Assembly: GCF_000003815.2 (NCBI RefSeq)
Contig: NC_049986.1
Coordinates: 1,800,033 to 1,862,032, forward strand
Length of the DNA: 62,000 nucleotides
Source: Branchiostoma floridae
Taxonomy: Eukaryota > Chordata > Leptocardii > Amphioxiformes > Branchiostomatidae
Direction: 5' to 3'
The notes beneath the pieces are model-generated. The model was not told where the DNA came from, did not search any database, and was given only the letters and a program-made list of their open reading frames with translations. The stretch's first letter is position 1, and every line of letters starts with the position of its first letter. The position numbers and the translations under genes were made by a program. Shown piece by piece: positions 10,778-22,697 of this stretch.

Positions 10778-11065
10778 GAATATTTGCTATGTTTATAATG
10801 GTTGTAATCGTTTATCGGGGGACTTCTGTTTTTTTGTTTTAAAGTCATTGATATTTTCTAAAAATTTCACAGACATCAATGAGTCTGCCATACCAATGAA
10901 AACTTGTCAACATGGGGTCTGTGAGAACAAAGATGGCGGATACAACTGCACCAGCCAACATGGATGGACAGGCCAGAAATGCCAGCGTAGTGAGTAATGT
11001 TTACCTAGTTTGACTTGCTTTATGATTTGCTTTATTTATTGCAGCACGTATTCAATGATTTAAAA
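10778..11065 (+). repeat. EGF-exon segment duplicated at 49720-50027
   Basis: The homology spans upstream intron (TATGTTTATAATGGTTGTAA), the EGF exon and downstream intron (TTTACCTAGTTTGACTTGC). Together with 7421-7541/49584-49704 it defines a segmental duplication, later modified by MITE insertions here and by loss of EGF exon 1 in the other copy. Confidence 0.9.
10873..10989 (+). CDS. EGF-like exon 2, two cysteines lost (gene 1)
   Basis: This 117 nt exon is phase 1 on both sides, with acceptor TTTCACAG and donor CGTA/GTGAGT. It reads DINESAIPMKTCQHGVC then ENKDGGYNCTSQHGWTG and QKCQR. Compared with the six-Cys consensus, Cys1 is Ser (NES) and Cys5 is Ser (CTS). The 1-3 and 5-6 disulfides therefore cannot form normally. 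Splice sites and frame are intact, so it may still be expressed, but its fold is doubtful; degeneration is the simplest reading. It is homologous to 49822-49944, which keeps Cys1 but shares the Cys5 loss. Confidence 0.8.
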
Positions 11066-11066
11066 A

Positions 11067-12429
11067 AAATTATAACACAGAATTAAAAAAAAAAAATTAA
11101 AAAATCTTGCACGGGAACAAAAGTGTGTGCAGCTTTTCATGGCCCCCCTCAGAAACTAGGTAGTAATGAACGTAATGTACACAATCTAGATAATAATAAT
11201 GAAACATAATATACAAAAATCATAACACTGCACATCAAAACGTAACATCTACAGATCATAGAGAAATAAGTCGAAGTTATAGAATTATTGGTTAGCAAGT
11301 ACTAAAGGAAATACAAAAAATCAAAACAAGGGATGCAAACAAATTAGTTGAAAGTAGCGGTATTACAAGGTATGATGTACCTCAATTCTATATGATTATC
11401 CAACTAATAACTAAAAATAGCATATTAAGAAACAAGGAAAAAATAAATCAGGAGTAAATTGTTGGCTTCTCTATGAGGTTGTTTTTCCAACGTTTCTTAA
11501 AAACGGAGAGGGACGGCAGTCTTTCCGGGAATTACAAATACTGTTCCATATAGATGGGCCTCTAAACATTACAGTGGATTGTGTTAGGTCAGATTTTGTT
11601 TCAATAGGTCTAAGTCTGTTTCCTGGCTTGTACTGTGATTGTGAATTTTGGGTTGTACTCAAATACCTCTTAGTGTAGGATTGGTAAGAAGGAACTGTAA
11701 TGTATAACTTATGGACGAAAAGAGCTGACTGCAATTTGTTTGTCATATACTGTCAAAAACTTTCAAATTTGTAATGAGAGTTGTAGAGGTTGCTATAATT
11801 GATGCGTTTGAGGCAATTCTAACTGTTTTTGTAGCAGGGGCAGTGGTTTTATCGAAGCAGTGTAAGTAATATCCCGGTTGATATTGCAATATGGTAAGTA
11901 GGGGTATATCAAGCTGCAGTAAAGGGTCATAAATATTTTACAGCAATTTACAATTTGATACCAATATTCTAAATTTTGCTTACAAATAATGTCAATTAAT
12001 GAAACTTCCACGGGGGGGTTGCTATCTATAACGACTGTTATGAGTGCATTAAAGTGTTCATGTAACATTTAAGGACAGAGCCTTTGAAACCATATGAGTT
12101 GAGTTTGTCAAGTAGTATGTTCTGGTCAACTGTGTCAAACGCTGTAGATAGGTCAAAGAATATTCCAATGGTAAATTCGTCAATTTTCAGGACTGACTTA
12201 ATTCTATCTATGAGTTGTAGAAGAGGCATATAAGATGAATAGTTTTGCCGAAAGCCACATAGAATATTGTTATCATCTAGGCTCTTTAATTAAGATTCTT
12301 TTGAACACTACTTTAAGATTTTTGAAAACGCCGGTATTATGGATACAGCTCGACAAGTTGTGAACAGACGGGGATCTCCAGATTTGTAGAGAGGAATTAG
12401 TGGGCACTTTTCCAGTTTCCATGGAAGTT
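11067..12429 (-). mobile_element. Non-LTR retrotransposon remnant, 3' part
   Basis: On the - strand the order is WKLEKCPLIPLYKSGDPR and AVSIIPAFSKILK (RT fingers), CGFRQNYSS, then GIFFDLSTAFDTVDQNILL (palm motif A). A deletion follows that removes the catalytic ADD region, then MTLYCSLIYPYLPYCN and finally a C-terminal FRGPSIWNSI segment near 11550. Stops and frameshifts are frequent. The AT-rich 3' UTR at 11067-11450 is shared with 61021-61495. The 5' end is cut near 12425, where another transposon begins. Confidence 0.85.
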
Positions 12430-13206
12430 TTCACCCTATCCAGACTTTGGGGCTAAAAGTGCCTGCGCCAATTTTGACGTCGTATAGCTCACAAACGGCT
12501 TGTGTTACAACAACCAAATTTGATGACTTCTCCTAGAATATTGTTAGTAACAATTTACAGCAACTGAAGTAAGTTTAAATTTTTTCTTGTTGCCATGGCA
12601 ACGGGTTTCTGAAAGGCCTATTTGACAAAAATCACTCATTTTGGTTTAAACATTGTGATTTTAAAATTTTCTTACTAAACTATTCTTTTTTTCATACATC
12701 TTTAATATCTAGATATTTTAGTGTGACATTTATAAATAAATATTCATAAATTATGCAAAATCCAAGATGGCCGGCAATATAATAAAGAAAAGTATAACCA
12801 GCTTATTTTCACTGCGATTTCCTCATCACTTGGTATTTTCTTACAGAAAACATTCGTGTGAACGTTTTCAATCCTTTATCAGGGGATTATAGCGTTATAT
12901 GTTGAAAAAAAGTATCTGAAGACATTTAAAGTTGATAATCCAAGATGGCGGATAGCAAAACTACCGATGACTTCTATTTATGACATCATTTTTGACGTCG
13001 TTTTGTCGACTTTTGACAAAAGAACACTTAAATATTGTTAAGAAACCTTTATTATGAACTTTTTGTGTGAAATATTTAGGTAATATCGGAATTATCAGTT
13101 TTCGTCATATTGCGTCATTTTGATATACATATTCTAGGAATTATAAGGGGACACCCCACACCCCGTCCAGGGAATACCCAAAAAGCCCAGTCTCGATAGG
13201 GTTTGA
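12430..13206 (+). mobile_element. Full-length copy of the GTTAACCCTATCC-TIR element
   Basis: It starts CACCCTATCCAGACTTTGG and ends CCCAGTCTCGATAGGGTTT, which are inverted repeats of each other. The interior matches 46721-47620 (GTTGCCATGGCAACGGG, AGTATAACCAGCTTATTTTC, AGATGGCGGATAGC). It has no open frame of note. It carries several TGACGTC/ACGTCA-type words. Confidence 0.85.
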
Positions 13207-13751
13207 TTTTGAATTTGACTGTATTCAGATCCACATTTAGCTGACAGTATTATGTTGCTCGCTATTCTTCCAGTGGTCCACATAAAATACATTAATACGC
13301 GGACAACATGACATATATACAATTACAAACTATACAGCTGAGAGAACATACAAGTTCATTTAATAGCTGTGTTGAAGCGCTTCCTTTCTGCATTGGTCCT
13401 AGGTTTTGACACTGGCTTTTGATAGTGGCTTTGACAGGGTTAAAGACACGAGTAACTGGTTCTACGATTTCTGAAGCAACCTGTTCCAGTAGAGAAGCCT
13501 TGATTTAATCCTTACTAGATGCTGCATTTTTGGCGACGCCTCAGATCTACATGGCCGGCTGTCAGAAAAGGCCAGCAATCAGCGACCCAGTACAAAAAGA
13601 AATGGCCAGAAAAAGTGCCAAAAAGGTCATAGAGAGCCTGCTATGGAGGCTACCATATACATGTATCTGACTGACTAGTGTGTTATTAAAAACAGGGGAA
13701 CAAGATTATAATAGATGTTGCTGTTTTATATCTAAGTTACTCATGCAGGGT
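13207..13751. other. Unassigned sequence
   Basis: No gene or repeat was recognised in this stretch. Confidence 0.3.
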
Positions 13752-14480
13752 TAATTTTTGCCTTCGCCAAGAAGGTTATGTTTTGATTGGGAATTTTTGT
13801 GTGTGTCCCAAGATGTAAGATCTCATATAACTTGGGCAGCTGTGGGTGGAATGTCGCGATATTTGGTATTTAAGTAGCAGTTGCGACTACCAAGGTTTTG
13901 TACAAAAATTGTACTCTTGGCACTTTCTGCCGTGAGTGCAGCTGGGTGACTCTGTGTGTGTGTGTATTTGCGGACAAGATAACTTTTGACGCTGTGAATT
14001 GTTTTTCATTATATTTTAAAGTTATTTAGGTGTTTGATAAATGAAGGTCAAGTTTGATAATGGACGTCCTGGCGACAAGTTTTGGTACTGCAGCGGAGCG
14101 AAGTGCCAGGTTCTACTCTCCAAGCAGAGGTTAGGCTCCGGCTGTTTTTTTAACGTTTTTCAGTCGTTTTTATTGGGCTTTCTATTTTGTCATTTTTCTT
14201 GAAGTACGCCAGCCAAGTTTTGACACAGCAAGATATAAAAAAAAATTGAAAGCCCGATAAAAACGACTAAAAAAACGTTAAAAAAACAGCCGGAGCCTAA
14301 CCTCTGCTTGGAGAGTACCAGGTTCAGGGTTTTTGGTCAGTGGATACGTCTTTGGGCAGGGAGTAAGTCAAGTAAGTTTGGGCCCCCTGGTGGCTTGTTT
14401 TGAACTGCAATGGGCGATTTTGGGGTAATTTTGGAAGGGAATAAGGCAATCAGGGTTTGATAGATTTGAATTATTTTTAG
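13752..14480 (+). repeat. Interspersed repeat containing CCTTCGCCAAGAAGGTTATG
   Basis: The block beginning GCCTTCGCCAAGAAGG, with a GTGT run and the phrase GTGGGTGGAATGTCGCGATA, has the look of a high-copy interspersed repeat. It is split by the hairpin MITE at 14114-14317, with duplicated target CCAGGTTC on both sides. The outer limits are approximate. Confidence 0.4.
14114..14317. mobile_element. 204 bp hairpin MITE (CTCTCCAAGCAGAGG family)
   Basis: The left arm TACTCTCCAAGCAGAGG...GGGCTTTC is repeated in reverse complement up to GGAGAGTA, giving arms of about 80 bp around a short centre. The 8 bp CCAGGTTC flanks both ends (14106-14113 and 14318-14325) as a target-site duplication. Related copies are at 22897-23092 and, cut by a gap, 27013-27049. 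Confidence 0.92.
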
Positions 14481-16167
14481 TATGAACATACCTTAGGTGA
14501 TGAATAAAATCCTGAAATGTATTGTTTTTAAATTTGGGCTTCATTTAAGCAATTACATAGAATTGGAATATAAAAATTTACCTCAGATATTGACCTATTT
14601 TTTTGATAATTCTTAGCTTTTGCGTAGCGGCTGTTTGGCATAGGGCTGCACTTGATGACAGCTCTGCGCTATAGGTTTTGTTATTTTGCCTGCCACAATG
14701 TTTATTTGCTTGCGGGTGAGAAGGGCCAATAATCTTTCTCCCAGTCTCATTATCACCAGAAAGTGCTAAGTTGGAGTTTTATCCTAGAAACACGTGCACA
14801 GTTGTTCCTGTTTGAGGTCTTATTCATGTATTTAGTACATACCAGAATGAAACGGCTGCATGAAACTGCGCATATAGCGGTTGAAAATTCCTGTTTATTC
14901 ATCCAGTGACTTCCAGTGTCAAAGTGATTAAAGCTTATTCATAAACAAGGCCAAACCACCACGCTTTCACTTTTCCGTGCCAAGTAAGAATCAACAAAAT
15001 AAGAAAGAAAACACCCATTCACAGTAGGTACCTTAATACATGAGTAAGACCTTTTAAAAAGTCTTTGATAAGGGCATTCTCCATAATAAACCTTGATTGT
15101 TTGGCGAAGGTATGTTTTTCGTGGAACTCTAGTTTCATAGGCAGTGTAAGATAAAAAAACACAAGTCGAAGTACCAAACATTATTATTTTCCAAGACAAC
15201 ACAGACAAAAGAACACCCTAACACTTGCAAATTTCGTACACCTACCTGGTTTCCTGCCAAATTTGTTCAAGTGCTGTCATTGCTTGTTGTCTCTGGCCCA
15301 AGAGTTCGGCAAAGATGTACTTTGGACTGCTGTCGAACAACTGTGGCTGGCTTCCCGGGGACAGATGAAGATGTTTGCCGCGAAGACGTTAGTCTAGATA
15401 CATTCCACATAGTGCGCCCAAGTTTTCTAAGGAGAAATAGGTCACCGGCACGTAAGATACTTATTCCAAAATACAGAGGGAAACAACTCCCAGGGACTGG
15501 TAGCTTGATCCTACACCACCGATCTCAATATCCATCCGGCCCTGTCCCGCTAACATCCCCGCCCTCATGGCCTTGTGCCCGCCAAACTCAGGGGCACTTT
15601 GGTCCTTGGAAGGCATGTTGGCCCTTCAGACTGGTAGTTGAAAAAGGTTTGTCTGATTTTTATACTGCAAAGTTTAGAGTCCCACCTTAACAGCAAAATT
15701 TGCCTAATACAGGCAAATTTCTTAATCGTAATTTGACAGAAGGCAATGGAAGTCCACTTAATATCAATGATTATGCAAAAGTTCATATTTCAAAGCACTG
15801 GTGACATCTGATTGACAGTACGTGCGAGAGTAAGCTGTATAGAAATTAGCTACGCATGAGTACAGTCCTTAGTGGGGTGACCTAAGCTCATCTCTAAAAG
15901 TTCACAACCCGATTAATATGTGGCCCCCTCAGTCTGGCATGTCCAGTTGTAATCAAACACCATGTGGCTGTTAGTCCTTTACCATCTTAGGAAATGGGGA
16001 ATAAATCGGTAACACATCTCTCTCATATATTCAAAATACCACCCGCCCTTTATGAAAAGTTACAATTAAAAACGACATAAAAAAAGGATCCATGTATATG
16101 ACCGATGGCATGTGAACGAATTCGGACCCAGAACCTCTGGGTCTTTGTCAAGTTCGGAAAGCGTGGG
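14481..16167. other. Unassigned sequence
   Basis: The longest open frame (15271-15690, +, 139 codons from a non-ATG start) shows no domain, no splice sites and no similarity that I recognise. I do not call it a gene. Confidence 0.3.
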
Positions 16168-16785
16168 CGATTGGGCTAAGGAGTAGTTTACGACCCAAAG
16201 CATTGACTTTTTAGCCCGACGCCAATACCGTGCGTCGGCGGTCAAATACAGCTCCGATGCAACGCGTCTCGCGTCGGGGGCCGACACAACTGCGTCGGGC
16301 ATTGCATCGCGTCTGGCATTGCATCGGGCATGGCATCGCATCGGTCACTGCATCGCATCGGTCACTGCATCGCATCGGTCACTGCATCGCATCGGGCGCT
16401 GCATCGCGTCGGGCCTTTCACTGTGTCGAGGATTAAGTCCTTATCTCGGGGATTAACGGATTAACTCCACATGGGACCTTCACACCAACCTGTCAATATT
16501 GGTGTGTATTGACAGCGGTTCTGGCCCCCAGAGTGCATGCGATGTAAAACTGATACGCGACTGCACAACCTGACCTGACGTATGTAAACGGACTTTATTT
16601 TGTTATTTTACCAAACAAGTTAGAAGAATATGAATGAAGAAATTACGGGTGGGTATCAAAATAGGCTTCTCCTCTAGCCTTTGCCTGTTGTGTATTATTT
16701 CTACAAAGCACCTGCTAACAATCACAGGATTACTCAAGCATAGAAATACACATCCAGAAAATGGAGCAAGAGACTCATATAAACA
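16168..16785 (+). repeat. CGATGC-rich ~620 bp repeat, copy A
   Basis: It contains a 17 bp tandem (CATCGCATCGGTCACTG, about four units) inside a CG-rich block, flanked by GGGTGGGTATCAAAATAGGC on the far side. The reverse complement of the whole stretch is at 45385-46018. The frames open within it are a consequence of the repeat. Confidence 0.85.
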
Positions 16786-18471
16786 GAAATACTTTCTTTA
16801 ATAAAATAAACAGAAATACCGTTGTAATAGTGATATCATTCTTGCTGTAAAGCTGGCAACATGTGACAAGTTCAATAACACTCCGAGATAACCCCGCACG
16901 AGAATGAAGCAGTAGAAAAAACACTTGACTTCTGTTCTGCCCCGGTAAAAAAAAAGATTTTGAATCACCACCTAAGTCCAAAATTGATTTGTAAAAAAAT
17001 TCCCCCTCCGTGCAAGAATAACTCTCCCAGCGACACCCTATTTAAAGTGGCCCAGTCCAAAAACACTTACTTGTCCCCCTGCAAGAATGGACTCTTCCAG
17101 CACGTCCCATCATACTGAAATAGACACAGTTCATAAACACTTCAAGGCATGGGCTTTTGTATAATCAATCATTTCATAAAAGGAATTGAAAATAATGTTC
17201 CCCGTGCATGAATGGAATTTTCCAGATTACACATTGTTGGATGACAAATGGCCCAAATAACAAAATCATTTTGAACCAGCATATTATAACAGTATAAAAG
17301 GGCCTGTTGTGCATATAATCCATGTAATCCCTGGACCAAGTTCCAGAACATTTGCTTTAATCAAACAAGCAAGCTGATTGGCTAGAGCTGTTGATTTGGA
17401 GATTTGACAGGAGGTGGAGAAAGCTAAAAATAACTTAGGACAAAAGCGAAAAGAAAATATTATCTAGGGAACCTGTGCTGGCCCAACATTATATACGGAT
17501 GAAACCGCAGACCTGTGGAGCCTGGTAGAGGATAATTAAGAACCCCATACGGACCTCATAGGGACTTGAATGAGGGTCTGCATGCTCTTTTCCGTAAGGC
17601 GAAGGCAGGCCATTTCAATTTCCCGTAATTCACAGTTAGGAGGGAAAAATCTATCGTAAGCAGTAGACAGTCTATTTCACGTAAGGCGCAATCGAGCCTA
17701 AAAGTAAAAATGTCACGTAAAGCGTAATTGAGCCGAAAAAAATTCCCATGAAAAAAAAAAAAAAAATTGTAGTCTGGCCTCCCGATTTTCGTTACTCGTG
17801 GCGTAGTTGCCAGAGAGTGGTTAAGTTTTGGTGACTGCATTTTTAATTTTAAAGACCATACTTGGATAAGGAATTCATCTATGCTGTTCATGGAATCTTC
17901 ACACTCAGCGCAACAAGCAGCAAACGCTGTAAGACGTTTTCGTGAATGTATCTTCCATTTCCACACAACTTTCCTCCCTTCGGAACTTGGTGATGAAAAA
18001 AACTAAACAGAAATAAGAATCATATTTTAGGATACCCACCATATCCAGACTGTTCCAAAATCACCCATTTGAAAAATCACTTTTACTAATGGCGGTTTAA
18101 CCCAAAAATGAATCTTACGACCCCCCCCCCCCCCACACACACACACACACGTGAAAGTATGGACTCCAGTGCAACCGATGTGAATATGCACAATAGACCA
18201 GTTCGTAACCACATTTGCGTTTTTTAAACCACTACTAGCTTTTCTGTTGTGGTCACACTGACCTGCGGCGCATTTGCGTTTCAAGCTGATGAACAGGTTA
18301 TTGAAAATCGCAATGCTTTCAATGATCTTAAAAGTCGATGTCATATTATCAAACTGCATTTATCAGAAAGGGATTTGCAAGAAGTGTTAACAGGGTGTTC
18401 ACTTATGATACTTGGAACAGCATACTATTAGGTAACATATCATTAAGTATACTTCTAACATTACAATACTA
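16786..18471. other. Intron/intergenic sequence with diverged short repeats
   Basis: Diverged repeats of the form TGCAAGAATGGACTCTTCCAG occur near 17010, 17078 and 17199, and of CACGTAARGCGYAATYGAGCC near 17680-17735. The stretch 17497-17560 resembles the interior of the MITE at 18472 in reverse. No gene was recognised. Confidence 0.4.
18121..18150. repeat. (C)n(AC)n microsatellite
   Basis: About 14 C are followed by about eight AC units. Confidence 0.95.
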
Positions 18472-18782
18472 AAGGTGGGGTCACACATGCGTATATATTC
18501 AAGTCCGTTTGAGGTGCGTATGAAGCTCTTAGTCTCTACCAGGCTCCACAGGTCGCGGGGAAAATAGTACAAATTGGACAAATATAGATACATAACATGC
18601 CAGATGAGTTAGTTGACCGAGAAGTATGGTTAGCGACCAAGCTAACTCGTCCGACATGTTACCTGTTTACGTTTGTCCAATTTCTATTATTTTTTCAACG
18701 ACCTGTGGAGCCTGTTGGAGGCAAATACTCCCATGCGTGCCTCATACGGACTTAAATATATACGCAGGTGTGACCCCACCTT
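18472..18782. mobile_element. 311 bp MITE with AAGGTGGGGTCACAC TIR
   Basis: The left end AAGGTGGGGTCACACATGCG and the right end CGCAGGTGTGACCCCACCTT form an inverted repeat that continues for about 40 bp. A shorter internal dyad (AGTTAG...CTAACT) lies at 18607-18650. A one-ended copy is at 24397-24495. Confidence 0.88.
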
Positions 18783-19142
18783 AAACCAACCATATACCAG
18801 ATTTCAGTCTATGATGTATCAGAGTAGTGATATATGTGGATAGATATAATCTTTTTTTACAGACTTATAATTAATGACGCCTACTGGGGGCACATTCGCG
18901 GCCAATCCAAGCCTATTGTCTCCCAACATTCGCGGTACAGAATGCATCGGAAATAGATTTGCGTTATTTTTTTGGGGTTAAAAACAAAGTACTAGTGCCT
19001 TTGCAAGAGGCATATTGGGGTTTGTTGGAAACACCGTGACGCATAATGGCGTCAAAGTCTACCATAAAAGTGCTTTCGCACATTGAGATATAAGGCGGTA
19101 TCTCACTTGCGGTATGGGTGCGGTACTGCAGTAGCTATAAAG

Positions 19143-19575
19143 TAGCTATCAGTACGCGTAGTATGCGCAACCCGATCGCAGAAAGCACGCTACTTAATCG
19201 TGATCTATGTATGTATTCGTTATACGGTCGCTCATGTTGCGTTGTGTCTGCGCTATGTACTCGCAATATCGCGATATCCGCGTATATAGAGCAAACATGT
19301 CGCGTCTTTATAGCGCAATCGACCGACGTGGGACCACTGTATTGCGCATCCATAACGTTTTGGCCACCAAACTGCGTAAGAATGATAGTTTTGTGCATGT
19401 CCCAAACTATCGGGCATATTTTCGTTTGTCTGCGTACTTGAAACTTTCTGAAACTTTCTAAAAACGATTGATGCGTTTGAGGTTCGACTTGTGCGTGCGG
19501 CCGCGTATGGAAGAAATTAGTCAAAATGTCGAAAAATGTCATAACCGAACTCATGCGGCTTGAAAATATACCTTT
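19143..19575 (+). repeat. Left arm of a fold-back complex
   Basis: The part 19143-19318 is the reverse complement of 21350-21545 (CGTAGTATGCGCAACCCGAT). The part 19318-19570 is the reverse complement of 20096-20332 (CATAACGTTTTGGCC). The two arm halves are contiguous here but separated by a LINE on the other side. The open frames in it are shadows. Confidence 0.75.
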
Positions 19576-20084
19576 AAGGTGGGTTCACACCTGCGTATAT
19601 TTCCAAGTGCGTATGAATAAATTGAAAAATTCGTCACGCCCATCTGGCGTATGAATTACGACTTCAGCGTATCCAATCAGCCTGGCTTTGATGATTTGTA
19701 TGATTTGCATTTGAAGTGCGCAAGACCGTGCAATTTTCCTTGCTGTAAATAGCTGCGTTTGAGTTACGTATGTTAAGCTTGTTCCGGACGCACACAACTT
19801 TGCCGACCGCATGCCTGACGCACCTGGTGCTAATTGCATTCCGTGCGCATTTCAAATGTGTCAGGGGAACAGTTTCTGTTACGCATACTTTTGTTTACGA
19901 GCATTGCCAATTGAACATTTTGTGTCAGAGGAACAATTTGTACTACGTATACTTTTGTTTACGAGCAGTGCAAGTAGTCTATTGATGAGCAAACAGTGAA
20001 GAGTTTATTTTTTTAATTTATTTGACTTCACTGCTACAGTAACATGGGCCATCATTTACATTAAATGTTATATACACTGTCACC
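19576..20084 (+). mobile_element. Spacer element of the fold-back complex
   Basis: It starts AAGGTGGGTTCACACCTGCG, similar to the 18472 MITE end, and lies between the inverted arms. An inverted copy of 19660-20080 is at 22040-22445 (TACGTATGTTAAGCTTG versus CTCAACATACGTAACTC). It is probably a separate non-autonomous element. Confidence 0.65.
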
Positions 20085-20332
20085 TTTAAGGTGGGTTCAC
20101 GTGCGTATATTTTCAAGCCGCATGAGTTCCGAATTGACATTTTGGCTATTTTTTTCCATACGCGGCCGAACGCACAATACGCACTTCACATCTGAATTGT
20201 TTTGTGAAAGTTTAAAGCACGCAGCCACACCCAGTATGACCGATAGTTTGGACATTTACAAAACTATCGTTCGTACACAGTTTGATGGCCAAAACGTTAT
20301 GAATACGCAATTCAGCGGTCCCACGTCGGTTG
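20085..20332 (-). repeat. Right arm, inner half
   Basis: It begins AAGGTGGGTTCACGTGCG and is the inverted counterpart of 19318-19570. It is interrupted at CACGTCGGTTG (20322-20332) by the LINE. Confidence 0.75.
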
Positions 20333-21338
20333 TCATGTACCAGGATACTAAAGCAAAAGTCATCTCCCCTTATGGTGAAACTTAACTTTTTTTAGTTGTA
20401 TGCTGGAGTTCTGCAAGGTAATACGCTCGCCCCATATCTGTTTGTGATCGTCCTTGATCACGCACTGAGGATGGCTATTGAGGGTAGGGAGTAATTAGTA
20501 AGAACTTGGTCTGCAAGTGGAGAGGAGAAGAAGTAGAAGGATTGGCCCGAAGGTCGTGACTGACTTGGATTTCGCTGACGGTGCACGGTAGTGCTGCTAT
20601 CAGGGGCAATCCAACAAGGTCAGGAGCTACTTGGGCGTGTAGAGAGTTCAGTGGACAAGGTTGGGCTCCGTATGAATGCTGGAAAAATAAAGTTCATGGT
20701 CTTTAACATTCCGACTCCATACTGTCTCAAAACAAAGGTAATGCACTGGAGGAGGTAAAAAAATTCAGATACCTGGGGTCAAGAATGAACATCACAGCAA
20801 AGGACATAACAGCAAGAAAAGCAGTAGCCTGGCTTGCTTGCAACAGGTTAAAGAAGATCTGAAGATCAAACCTCTCACGTGAGCTGAAAGTGAGACTCTT
20901 CCTCTCGACTGTCGAATCAGTACTCCTGTATGGGTGCGAGTCGTGGACACTTACTACCAAGCTTGAAAAGCAGTTGGACGGTTGTTATACGAGGTTTCTA
21001 AGAACTGCTCTGAACGTCCACTGGACACCGAGCATGTGTCTAACAAGGACTTGTATGCTGGCATACCAAAACTGTCCGATAAGATTCAAATGAGAAGATT
21101 AAAGTTTTCAGGTCACTGCCTCAGGAGCAAGGAAATAGTTTCTGACCTGGTACTCTGGACGCCCAGGCATTGGAAGAGGAGGCGCGGGAAGGCCGGCAGC
21201 AACATACATAGACATGCTCAGGAAAGACACTGGCCTAGAAGTAGAAAACCTACAAAGAGCAATGATTAACAGGGACGCATGGTCTGCCATCACAACTCGA
21301 GACCAGATGGTCTCGACTTAAGCAAGTAAGCAAGCAAG
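20333..21338 (+). mobile_element. 5'-truncated non-LTR retrotransposon (RTE-like RT)
   Basis: It reads GVLQGNTLAPYLFVIVLDH (motif B region), then DLDFADGAR in place of the catalytic FADD, KFRYLGSRMN, and at 20890 LYGCESWTLTTKLEKQLDG with a frameshift near 20985 into KDLYAGIPKLSDKIQMRRL. The 3' end is an (AAGC)n-like tail (AAGCAAGTAAGCAAGC). Near-identical 11 bp flanks, CACGTCGGTTG and CATGTCGGTCG, suggest a target duplication. The mutated catalytic motif, stops and frameshifts make it dead. The RTE assignment rests on the GVLQGxTLAP and SWTLT signatures. Confidence 0.85.
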
Positions 21339-21545
21339 CATGTCGGTCGAGTGAGCTATGAAGACGCTATATGTCTGCGCTTTATACGCAGTAATACGGG
21401 GATATCGCGGCATTGCGAGTACATAGCGTACTTACAGCGCAGACGCAACGCACCATTAACGAGCGTATAACGAATGCCCACATAGGTCACGAGTTAGTAA
21501 CGTTCGTTCTGCGATCGGGTTGCGCATACTACGCGTACAGATAGC
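21339..21545 (-). repeat. Right arm, outer half
   Basis: It is the inverted counterpart of 19143-19318 (ATCGGGTTGCGCATACTACG). It was separated from 20085-20332 by the LINE insertion. Confidence 0.75.
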
Positions 21546-22039
21546 GTGATCGACGCACACTCCAGATGAAGAGCTGGACCAGGTAGAGGATGTGCAACAT
21601 GGCTTTGTACGGGGGCATGAAGAGATGGTTACAACTTGCAAGACACCATCAATGTGACTGGTCCCAACAGAGCCTCCAGGGAAGGGAAGATGCAGAGGAA
21701 ACACTGGGTCAACTCTAAAGCAGGGGCAGGATGGGATGATGTAGTTTCTTTTGAGACGTGTCATTTTATGTAACAGTTATTTGGACTACTAGTTTTTTGT
21801 GTGCTGTGGTGTAGAACCGCATTGTATAAATGTGCAAAATAGAGACATATTACAACTTTGAAAGAGGGCATGACGTTTCATAATTGTTCATTCTACGTGT
21901 TTGATAAACATCTTGAATAGGTTTTGTGGTATGTATGTGTATTTATTTTTACAGTAGTTTACATGCAACGCATTACGTTTGGGTATTTGATTTACATATA
22001 CCAAGATGATATAGGGAATCATAAAGGGCAAAGGGAAAG
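21546..22039. other. Unassigned sequence
   Basis: A short + strand frame at 21550-21650 reads PDEELDQVEDVQHGFVRG and then stops. It could be the tail of an old transposon protein but was not recognised. Nothing else was seen. Confidence 0.3.
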
Positions 22040-22445
22040 CTAACACAATCCTAACAGTGCATGTATCTTTAAATGTAAATGATGGCCCACATTACTGTAA
22101 AAGTGTAGTGTCACTGCTTCACTACTCCGCAAATGAATAAAAAAAACTCTTCACTGTTTGCTCATCAATGTTCTACTTGCCTTGCCTGACTCAAAAGTAT
22201 ACGTGGTGCAAATTGTTCGTCTGACACAAAATGTTCAAATGCTCGCAAACAAAAGTATACGTAATGGAGACTGGAATGTAATGAGCACCATGTGCGTCAG
22301 GCATGCGGTCGGCAGACGTTGTGTGCGTCCGAATACGCTCAACATACGTAACTCAGACGCAGCTATTCTCAGCAAGGGAAATTGTGTTGCGTACTTCAAA
22401 TGCAAACCATATGCACCTCATGCGGAATGGATACGCTGAAGTCGT
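22040..22445 (-). repeat. Inverted copy of the 19660-20080 spacer element
   Basis: The reverse complement aligns through GACTTCAGCGTATCC, TACGTATGTTGAGC and GATGAGCAAACAGTGAAGAG. It lacks the AAGGTGGG terminus. Confidence 0.75.
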
Positions 22446-22697
22446 TTCGTTTCATGTAACGTTGCAACTATAATTACCAGCAGCTTGAGAAGAGTCCAAT
22501 GGGTTTTTCCTACCCAACTACATTTCTTGTACAATATATAATATATGAAGTGCACACTGCACACCTTCCTCACCTGGTTTTCAGCTGACGAACTGCGCGT
22601 TCCCTCTGGCTTACAACACACAGAGATTTCAACTTCGAGCAGTTCTCGCCGTTTACCCATCCTCTACTACCAATTTCAATAGTTAAAGAGTGGCTTT

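Noticed and set aside
15271-15690. 139-codon + strand ORF
   Set aside because: Non-ATG start, no domain, no splice borders and composition like surrounding DNA.
16066-16436. Arg/His/Ser-rich ORFs (also 45704-46026)
   Set aside because: Translation of the CGATGC tandem on both strands, present in both inverted copies.
21546-21775. Short + strand frame PDEELDQVEDVQHGF as a host exon
   Set aside because: No acceptor or donor, frame soon broken, and surrounded by transposon sequence; more likely an old transposon tail.
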